Origin: Sinonovacula constricta
Taxonomy: Eukaryota; Mollusca; Bivalvia; Cardiida; Solecurtidae
Length of the DNA: 64,000 nt
Assembly (NCBI GenBank): GCA_007844125.1
Contig: CM017558.1
Coordinates: 54,103,408-54,167,407 of the forward strand
Direction of reading: 5' to 3'
Shown here: positions 39,160-47,400 of the stretch, piece by piece
Numbering within the stretch: the first letter of the stretch is position 1
Layout: every line of letters begins with the position of its first letter
The notes under the pieces: generated by a model
Databases searched by the model: none
What the model was told of the DNA's origin: nothing
The model's input: the letters and a program-made list of their open reading frames with translations, nothing else
Made by a program: the position numbers and the translations under genes

Positions 39160-39915
39160 TTATTTACCTTTTTTGAGAAGGTTTGTCAAAGGTTTTGCAA
39201 TGGCAGAAAAGTTTTTACAAAATTTTCTGTAATATCCTGCCATACCAAGAAATCTCATCAATTGCTTTTTACATGTAGGTATTCGAAACTCAGAAATAGC
39301 CATAACTTTTGCATCAATAGGTTTTACATGACCCTGTCCCACAACATGTCCTAAAAAGGTCAACGTAGCATGACAAATTTCACTTTTATCCAGGTTGATG
39401 GTTAGCTTTGCCTCACTCAATCTGTTGAAGAAAGATCGGATGATTTCCAGTTGTTCAGTAAACGTCTCAAAGTAGATGATGACGTCGTCGATGTAGGCAT
39501 CGCACCCGTTAAGTCCAGAAATGACAGAATTAATGAGTCGTTGGAACGTTGCTGGTGAATTCTTCATGCCAACTGGCATAACCTTGTATTGGTACAGTTC
39601 TTCTGTTGTCACAAATGCAGACAATTCCTTTGCTCGGTCTGTAAGAGGTACTTGCCAGAATCATTTCAGGAGATCGAACTTAGTGACAAATGTGGCTTTT
39701 CCTACTTTGTCACTACAATCATCCATCCTTGCTATGGGATATGAATCCGTCTTTGTGATGGTATTGATCTTTCGGTAGTCAGTGCAAAGTCTATATGTTC
39801 CATCTGGTTTGGGCACAAGAATACACGGTGAGCTGTATTTGCTCTGACTAGGCTTAATAAAGTCATTGTCCAGTAAGAACTTTATTTCTTTAGATATTGT
39901 TGTTTTGATGGATTC
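39160..39915 (-). pseudogene. reverse transcriptase of the Gmr1-like element (broken)
   Basis: From high to low coordinates: VPKPDGTYRLCTDYRKIN, FVTKFDLLK, an in-frame TGA (39661-39663) where family members have Gly, then FWQVPLT, MPVGMKNSPATFQRL and the catalytic YIDDV near 39480-39500, LGHVVGQGHV, and the thumb region FLGMAGYYRKFCKNFS. The order and motifs are those of Ty3/gypsy reverse transcriptases. A frameshift near 39915 separates it from the upstream linker. It lies downstream of integrase, the key structural point of this element. Confidence 0.9.
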
Positions 39916-40250
39916 ATTCTGTTTCTATGTTGTTTAACAGCAGCTTCACTTTCAACGATAACATCGTGTTGGATTTTATCACTTCGTGTTGGAATGTCAG
40001 GAAACTAGTGTTGGAATTCACGAACAAGTTGTTTCAACTGTGCCTTTTGATCCGGTTCCAGATGAATGAATTTCCCATCAATGTTCCTCAGAATGTCCTA
40101 GTTATTCAGCTTAGTGGGACACGGATCCACTTTGGTGTCAATTTCACTGTCACTAACTAAATTATTAATGTCTAAATCAGGTGGGACAGAGTGAACAACC
40201 TATACAGGTTTTCTAACATTTTGGCTTTTTCTGTCAATGCACAACTTCAA
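39916..40250 (-). pseudogene. integrase-to-RT linker of the Gmr1-like element
   Basis: The readable frame runs from the end of integrase (NILKLCIDRKSQN) through DILRNIDGKFIHLEPDQ and DVIVESEAAVKQH into reverse transcriptase. It carries two TAG stops at 40098-40100 and 40005-40007. The DVIVES-type segment is the piece that normally precedes the RT core, so this continuous linker shows that integrase and RT are directly joined in this order rather than rearranged by a later insertion. Confidence 0.75.
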
Positions 40251-40254
40251 TATA

Positions 40255-41400
40255 TTAACATGGCACATTTGTTTTTTGTTTTCGCCTTCCAGGAGTGAGT
40301 ATTATGTAATTGAGGTCACTGACTTTCTTCTTAACAATGTAAGGTCCAAAGTATCTAGCTTGTAATGGTTTTCCTGGGATTGGCAATTGTGCAAGAACAT
40401 GGTCACCTGGTTTGAAAAATCTAGCTTGAGTATTAATATCATAAATAAATTCCATTTTTCCCTGGGATTTGAACTTGCCAATTCACCAGCTTTTGATAAC
40501 CTTTCTCGGAAATCACAATCATACTGCAACAAGTTCAATGATGACTTATCATCAGACAGAAACTTCTCCTTAAAAAGCTTTAACGGTCCACAAAGAGAGT
40601 GACCAAACACAAGCTCAAATGGGCTAAATCCAAGAAACTCCTGTATTGATCCCTTCACTGCAAACAAGAGCAATGGTATTCCAACATCCCAGCTTTTGTT
40701 AGTGTCAAAGCAATAAGTACGAGTCATGTTTTTCAATGTCTGGTGAAATCTCTCTAAGGCACCTTGACTTTCAGGATGATAAGTAGATGACCTATATTGT
40801 TTGATTCCTAGCTCATGCATGACCTGCTGAAATATACCAGACATGAAATTCGATCCTTGGTCCGATTGAACTGACTAAGGGAGGCCAACAAATGCGAAGA
40901 ATTTGATAAGAGCTTTGACATCGATTTTGATTGAATATTCCTTACAGGTATTGCTTCAGGAAAACGTGTCGAAGCATACATGATAGTCAAGAGATACTGA
41001 TTTCCTGACTTTGTCTTAGGCAAATGTCCAGCGCAGTCTATTATAATCCGACTTAACGGTTTCGCAAATGCAGGAAATGGCTGTAACGGAGCTTTGGGAA
41101 TATTTTGATTTGGTTTACCAACCATTTGACAAGTGTGACAAGAGTTGCAGCACTGTGACACGTCACACTTAATACCTGGTCAGAAAAAGTGGTTAAGGAT
41201 CTTATTGTGAGTCTTCGTGATACCTAAATTACCAGACATTGGTGATTCATGAGCCAGACTTAAAATTTCTTGCCTATACTGACGGGGAACTACAATCTGA
41301 TGGTTAACCGCCCAATCATCATCAACTGCAACATTTGATGGTCTCCCTTTACTCATCAAAACACATTCCGTACATAATAACCAACCTGCGCACATGAAAT
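40255..41400 (-). pseudogene. integrase of the Gmr1-like element (broken)
   Basis: The N-terminal zinc-binding region has HESPMSGNLGITKTHNKIL and CCNSCHTCQ; the usual GH is GN, so one zinc His appears lost. The core has IIDCAGHLPKTKSGNQYLL (first Asp), SDQGSNFMSG (second Asp, about 40840-40865) and STYHPESQGALERFHQTLK (Glu). A TAG stop (40875-40877) and a frameshift (about 40920) separate the first two. The C-terminal end has ARYFGPYIVKKKVSDLNY, a GPY/F-type module, in a second frame after a break near 40450. It would insert the cDNA into the host genome. Confidence 0.9.
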
Positions 41401-41643
41401 CTCATTATCAGGTAAAACCTTCTCGAACAAGCAAGAAATATCAGGATCACGTTGGTCCTGAACAAGTTGTGACCTTGAACTTTTATCATCAAATTTGTCA
41501 TTGGATGAATGACAACCAGTTGAAAATGTTGACATATCAGAATGTGACGAACTCACATCTTTAAGGAACGGGTCGTTGGCCTCATTGTAAATCTGACCAA
41601 TAAAAGTGTCAGCCAAGTCAACATTAGTTGACATTTTTGTCAA
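41356..41643 (-). pseudogene. protease-integrase spacer of the Gmr1-like element
   Basis: An open stretch of 95 codons between protease and integrase, acidic and Ser/Asp-rich, ends in EISCAQVGYYVRN just before the integrase zinc region. It has no enzymatic motif. Its frame differs from that of protease, whose frame ends in TAA at 41652-41654. Confidence 0.6.
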
Positions 41644-41651
41644 CGGCGCTT

Positions 41652-42056
41652 TTAGCCGAACTCTGGAGTTACGAATGGGTTTACCACGACATTATCTCCA
41701 GCTTTGCCTAGCAACAAACGGACACGCTCAAAAGGTAATGAAGATCTAAGACCGACAGACACTAAACCACTTACTAAAGCGGAAGACAAAGCAATGTTAT
41801 GGAGAAGAACAGTAAAAGAACCACACTTTTCACCCTGAATAACAACACTAACTCCAGTGAAGGTCTTCTCGGAAAACGGCAGAGTATCTGCCAAAATAAG
41901 AGATTGGGACGCCCCTGTGTCTCTTAATATCTTAATAGGGGTAGGCGGGCAAGAATCACCTGGAAGTGATACAAAACCATTTGACATAAATGGATCATAA
42001 ATATCCATAAAAGAGTCAGAATTGGGTTTTGAAACCTCAACGGTATGGAAAGGCTA
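41652..42056 (-). pseudogene. aspartic protease of the Gmr1-like element
   Basis: Retroviral-type aspartic protease with the catalytic ILRDTGASQSLI motif and a hydrophobic partner segment ending in NPFVTPEFG. It is in frame with the zinc knuckle of gag upstream, broken by TAG at 42054-42056, and ended by TAA at 41652. No separate start is needed, because in this group protease follows gag in one reading frame. Confidence 0.85.
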
Positions 42057-42169
42057 TTTTGCCTTTGGCAAGAAATCAGGTATGTTAGCCTGATCAAAAG
42101 TGCCAACTTCGACATAAGCCTGTGGCCTTGACTTGAAAGTGGTGAGGCCTGTTGGCTTGTACCCACCAC

Positions 42170-42995
42170 TTGACTGTTTCTCCTTTAATTTTAAACCGTC
42201 AGAAATGAGGTGACCACTTTTCTTGCAATAATTGCAAGTAACATTGGATAAGGTATTTCGTTCACCGGACGGTTTTTGTCTGTGTGAACTGAACTGACTT
42301 GACTAGCCAGTAGAATTACTATTGTGTTTTACCTAAGCATTAGCAAGTGGACTTGATTTAGTATTTCTTGTAGTGCTAAGTGAAGATGTGAAGTTTGGTT
42401 TAGGAAGAAATGAGACCTTATGAGTCAAAGAATAGTCATCAGCCAAACGAGCAGCTTCATCTAAAGTTTCATCTTCAACTTTCTCAAAATGTAAAAAGTA
42501 TTTGTCAACATCCTTTTCTTGGAATGGAGGAACAAGTCTAATATTCTTTGACACATCAAATGCTTTTTTTTAATGGGTGTCTGATCTGCTCTTTCTAGTT
42601 TCTTCAATTTTAAATGAAACTGTCTGTCTCGTTCTCTTTCTTCCCGCTCTCTCTCTTTTCGTTCTCTTTCTCTCTCTTCTCGTTCTCTTTCTCGTTCTCT
42701 CTCTTCTCGTTCTCTTTCTCGTTCTCTCTCTCGTTCTCTCTCTTCTCGTTCTCTTTCTCGTTCTCTCTCTTCTCGTTCCATTTTCTTTTCTTCCAACTTT
42801 AACCTTTGTAATTCTAGTCGCTAGTCTGACACATCTTCCTTTACGAACGACATAAAGTCTTCCGAAAATATGTTGTCGACAATCAAAGTTTGAATAAACA
42901 TGTTGGCCAAATTAAACTCCTCCTGAGTAGGCGACTTTACAAAATTTTCCAAATTAAATGCCAGTGTAGCTTGTTGCTGGTTTGTAGAAATATTT
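42170..42995 (-). pseudogene. gag of the Gmr1-like element (broken)
   Basis: The N-terminal part reads SPTQEEFNLANMFIQ, a TAG stop (42821-42823), then a highly charged Arg/Glu repeat (42640-42790) coded by a CTCTTCTCGTTCTCTTT-type microsatellite, probably a long coiled coil. After a frame break at an eight-T run near 42570 comes VPPFQEKDVDKYFLHFEK, the start of the capsid region; most of the capsid is deleted, because the text jumps directly to LDEAARLADDYSLTHK. TAG stops follow at 42333 and 42303. The zinc knuckle (CNYCKKSGHLISDG, about 42190-42235) has lost its last Cys (Gly instead). The capsid type is the one from which the vertebrate SCAN domain is thought to derive. Confidence 0.85.
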
Positions 42996-43062
42996 GTTCA
43001 CAAAAAAAATAATTAAAAAAAATATTACACAAAAATAACAGAGTTATCCTTTAATGTCCCAA

Positions 43063-43082
43063 ATCCCGGACTCGAGCCCCCA
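43063..43082 (-). other. primer binding site, tRNA-Pro-like
   Basis: Five bases inside the 5' LTR the minus strand reads TGGGGGCTCGAGTCCGGGAT. The tRNA-Pro site of many retroviruses is the same text without the AG in the middle. The match is therefore complete except for a 2-base insertion; a different primer tRNA is possible. Confidence 0.7.
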
Positions 43083-43087
43083 ATTTC

Positions 43088-43851
43088 TGTTACGACCGGT
43101 GTCGCTGTATAATTTTATTTATAAAATGACACTTTTACTAAACGACTAAATGGTGTAAGAGAAAGAACAAGCCAGCAACAAACTAGTATTTTATTACTAT
43201 TTATAACTAGTTTTATTTTAGTAAACAATTAAATCTATGGCGTAATAAAACAATAACAAATAAATCAAAAAAAAATTGAGAAAGCAAAATAACTGTTAGC
43301 TTACAGTTTGTCCCTTTAGGAGGTGTCCCTTTAACAGTCCAATTAATAATCCAACGCCGAATAATCCTGAAGAGTTTTCGGTAGAATGTCCTCGTAGATA
43401 AGCACAGTTGGAATACTTCAAAGGTAGAACAATACTCGAATGTTAATAATATAATTCCAAATTCAACACTTTAATATTTTTACCATTGTAGAAATATAGT
43501 GAGTCCACGTAAGTTCCAACACAGAAAGATTTAATACAGAAGCTGCAAGTATTTCCAAACTATATGTCCAAACTTTAAAGCAAACTTTTATCCAAACTTT
43601 AAAGAAAACTCTATCCAAACTTCCTTTAAATCGGCAAACACGCCCTTATATATACCCAAAGAATTTCTAGAACATTCACGAAAACCAGAACATTCTCGAA
43701 ACCCAGTTAAAAATAAACAAATGATTTTTCTAGCATGATCCCTTTTCTTTCTAGCAGTTACGCGAATGCTACGTCATCAAAACCACAACGGTAAACAACC
43801 CTTAACCTGACTAGCGTACCCTTAAACGCTGGTGTACTACTGTACATAACA
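43088..43851 (-). repeat. 5' LTR of the Gmr1-like element
   Basis: The 764-bp LTR starts the element on the minus strand. It is nearly identical to the LTR at 37670-38421, with a ~21-bp insertion that repeats AACTAGT. TTATATA-type text (about 43645-43652) could serve as its TATA box on the minus strand (TATATAAGGGCG). Confidence 0.95.
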
Positions 43852-43856
43852 CTTTG

Positions 43857-45789
43857 TGGGCATTTTTATGAATACTTTCTATATTTCAAAAACAGGTGTA
43901 TAACATCGTATGACTAACGAAGCTGTGGTCACTCGGCCTTTGAAGGAAAGTTTGGGTTTAATAGGTATTCGATAGATCAAAGCGGTCATTCTAAAACCAT
44001 TGTTAGTTAAGACAGTTTTCGAATTATATTTATTAATCCGCAACAAAAACATCTAGAACTAATTCCACTGACTTGCCGTGAAATTTCTTGAAAATATTTA
44101 AAAAGACAGGGACGACTGTAACAAGATACCATGCTGCTTAATTGCTAACGAGGCAAATTTGTTTCGCGTACATAATGGCTTCATAGAACAGCAACTTGAA
44201 ATGTACCATCAAAAATGACTATAGAAAACACGTATGGCTTTTCTTAACTCATGTACCCAATCATTGTACGGGAATGAGAATACAGACATGAATAACTTTT
44301 GATAATCTTCTTCAAAATCAACATGTCACGAAACACTTTGTCTTTTGTAGATGACGCATTATACAATATTGAATATGATTACTTTCTTCTTTTGAGCAAC
44401 AGTATATGTAGAGATTGGTATCCTAAACTTACTGTAAGTTAATAGCTTAGAGTACAAGTAAAAACGACAATAATATAACTAACTAGCGATTGTCAAAGCG
44501 TCTCATATCAAAGATGAGACCAGTTGTTTCATGTGAAGGATGTGTTTTCTCTTTTGACAGTATTTTTCTTACATACGTGATCGAAAGTGAGTGAGCAAAG
44601 ATTTCTCAGAGCAATGTTCTGTATGTGCAAAAGAATTTCATCAATGGCTATACTAGTATAGCACATAATGTCAAATCATTAGAAACGCATTTAAGATATC
44701 ATTTTAATGGACTTGCGTTTGAGAGTATACGAGGTAGGAAGTATTCACGCAATGTCCCTTCTTATACGTCCGGTCACTCTCACCAAAAGTAAGGCGCGCC
44801 TGTTGGGCATGGCAGAGGCAGTAGAAAAGCGGACTCACTTTCTGTCGCTGGCATAGAGTCAGAGAAAAATACACTCATTGGTGACCACATCCACGTCTTA
44901 CTCGTTCGAATTATCGAGCAGCTGCATAACATTGTCGTTGGTAAGAAATAATTGTGTTTTAAATTAATAGTGTATTTTGCACCGAAACAGAAATAGATCG
45001 TTCGATGTTGTGACTTTTTGCTATTTTCGATAAAAATTCAGACGATTGTCTTGGTAGGACCAGCAGAGTACTGCTTCCAGCTAACATACGCTCTCGTATA
45101 TACTTACAGTTTTATAGTTGAGTCGGACTTTGGTCGAGGATCAAAGCAATTTCAACATTATTTTTCTTAACCATAAAATACCTTATAGTTTATACATGTT
45201 TCCATTGTCATTGAAATGAATTGTGTCACACATCTCAATTGTTTCATTGTAAGAAATGGAAACTGATCATTTACCACTGTGTGGGATATTGTTACACGTC
45301 TATTTCTTAATTAATATTTAATTAGAAATATTTAAAACCAATGTAGACATATGGGTACTATTCTGTTCCTGTCTTGAAATATGCATCAATAGCTCTTTGA
45401 AATGCCATCTACTCTGAATCTAAACTGCTGTTCACGGAATGTGTGTATGCTCGTTTGCCTGTTTCTCTGCATAACTTTTGTCCATTGTCCGAAGACCATT
45501 TTGCATAAATGTCCAAAAGAAAACCGACAATACTGTATGATTCTGTTATTTACAGTGAAAAGTGCAACGAACCTTTGTTAATTTAAAAGTTAGGCGCATT
45601 TCCAGAGAATTTGGCATTTCTAAGACGGCGCCTTTGTTAAATGAAGGTGAATCCAAACGTGACGACTACACCATTGTTATAGTTTACAGGGTAACAAAAA
45701 GACGGGTAACTATTGAATTTAGCTTTAGATGGTAAGATATTACTTGACGGCAAGTTCTTGTTTTGTCTGATGGTGTTATGATTACTTAT
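43857..45789. other. non-coding; possible leader exon at 44790-44939
   Basis: No gene is recognised. Between about 44750 and 44940 the composition is much less AT-rich and the segment ends GTCGTTG|GTAAGAAAT, a good splice donor on the plus strand, so it could be an untranslated first exon. This is weak evidence. Confidence 0.3.
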
Positions 45790-46015
45790 GTTACACACCT
45801 GAAGGTTAAACCACCCGCAATTCGGTGCATTACACGCCTGAAGGTTAAACCACCCGCAATTCGGTGCTTTACACGCCTGAAGGTTAAACCAACCGTAATT
45901 CGGTGCATTACACACCTGACGGTTGAACCACCCGCAATTCGGTGCTTTACACGCCTGAAGGTTAAACCATCCGCAATTCGGTGCATTACACGCCTGAAGG
46001 TTAAACCAACCGCAG
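45790..46015. repeat. 36-bp minisatellite, about 6 copies
   Basis: Unit ACACGCCTGAAGGTTAAACC then ACCCGCAATTCGGTGC (36 bp) repeats six times with few changes. Frames on both strands (12-residue periods) are by-products. Confidence 0.95.
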
Positions 46016-46209
46016 ATGTGTAAATCGTTCTCGTTTTTTTTAGTTTATAACTCCAACTTTATAAATCAAATATAATGCAAGGGAGTAAACCTTTATTGCG
46101 TATATATTCAATCACAAATAAAATTAACCAAAGTTATTTCCCTTGTTTGTTGTTGTATGCTGAAAGTAGATATGGCGTGACAAGGTAAACAAATGACACC
46201 AGAGGTGAA

Positions 46210-46960
46210 AAATGTTATCTGCCACTGTCAGGGAGAGGTTTATCTAGCCGAAAGGTCGAGGAAATCACTGGAATAAATCGTAGAACCCTTTTGAATTTTC
46301 TGAAACGCGTATCTCTTCGTGGTAACATTGAAAATCTACCTCCAAGCGGAAGAAGACAAAAAAAAAAAAAAAAAAAAAAACACCGCCAAAACGTCCGCAG
46401 GTTCGGTTTCTTTGCTTTTTCGGATGGTACAATGAAATACATGGCTGACATTGAGCGAGTTAACACAACATTAAATAAAAGTACTGGAACATCTTTATCT
46501 ACTAGAACTGTTGAAAATAATTTTTCACCTATCATTTTCAGTGGTGAGACAAAAAATAATTGCTGGTAATAGGAAGACATATGTTTGGATAAAAGATATT
46601 GAACGATAACGACCAGGATGTCTTTGTATACAATCCGTTTTAAAGCAGCCATTGCGTGCATCTACCATGTATTGGGATGTATTTGTCATACTGGAGTGGG
46701 AACATTGACCCCAGTTGTAGGCATAAATACGGAAATATACATTTCAATATAAGATGACAATTTATGGCTCGATGTAGCGCTGCATTTTGGAAAAAAGCCA
46801 TGGATCTTCAAGGAAGATAAGCCATGCCATGTCTCATACAGATTCAATGCTTGGAACATAGACAATATTATAACCACCCATCCATGACCACCACAATGAC
46901 CATGGCATTAATATTACAGAAAATGTGTCGAACATTATAATATTAACATTATAACACTGA
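46210..46960 (+). pseudogene. Tc1/mariner-type transposase pseudogene
   Basis: The readable pieces, in order, follow a Tc1-like transposase. A helix-turn-helix region has GRGLSSRKVEEITGINRRTL and PPSGRRQ; then a run of more than 20 A (46358-46380) interrupts the text. ERVNTTLNKS and TSLSTRTVENN (second helix-turn-helix) follow, then YVWIKDIER. In shifted frames come GVGTLTPVVGIN, DDNLWLDVALHFGKKPW and IFKEDKPCHVSYRFNAW, the last holding the second catalytic Asp (family text EDNAPCH). GINITENV (family text DLNIIENVW) closes the copy. Several stops and frameshifts make it dead. No terminal inverted repeats were found. It ends just where homology of the duplicated C4-like locus begins. Confidence 0.75.
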
Positions 46961-47400
46961 AAAAAAAAGAAGAAAAGAAACGAACTGCAATTATTTGTTG
47001 GCATTCACATTGTCCTAATTTCTTATGAAAATAATGGCAAAACAATTATAACAGTCACAAACGTGTAGCTTTTCTTAGAAGTCTCCGTCGATCAGACATC
47101 ACTGATACACTAGGTGCCACCCTTTGTAGCAGGCAGTTCTGGCCGGAATCATGACTGAACTTGCCCTCAGCAGATTTTGATACACAGCACAATGTAAAAC
47201 ATTTCAGTATCGTCTCAGCATTCTGGAGACATTGAAGGCTCTCGTCAAGGTTCACAGAACCGCACAGAATGGATCTGTTCGAAGTATGAGCTTCATTGTA
47301 TTTGTCGACGGAACGGAAGATTTACGGGGAGCCGACAGCATATTCTTGTTCAATTTGGAGTCGATTGAGCAATAATTTGGGTTTCTAGTGTGGTCACATT

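Larger units (their letters stand above)
37670..43851 (-). mobile_element. Gmr1-like Ty3/gypsy LTR retrotransposon, inactive
   Basis: A complete 6.2-kb element lies on the minus strand: 5' LTR 43088-43851, primer site 43063-43082, gag, protease, integrase, reverse transcriptase, RNase H, purine tract 38422-38432, 3' LTR 37670-38421. Protein similarity is of the Ty3/gypsy kind, but integrase lies before reverse transcriptase, an order otherwise typical of Ty1/copia and, within gypsy, of the Gmr1 group. LTR ends are TGTTA...TAACA. CTTTG occurs at both outer borders (37667-37671, 43852-43856), a probable 5-bp target duplication overlapping the first LTR bases. By hand count the LTRs differ at about 26 of ~730 aligned sites plus indels. 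Every reading frame is broken, so the copy cannot act autonomously. Confidence 0.9.

Noticed and set aside
37670..43851. Ty1/copia element
   Set aside because: Integrase-before-RT order suggested it, but RT, RNase H, integrase C-terminus and the DTGAS protease are all of Ty3/gypsy type.
37670..43851. Endogenous retrovirus with an envelope gene
   Set aside because: RNase H ends about 320 bp before the 3' LTR and no envelope-like open frame or remnant is present.
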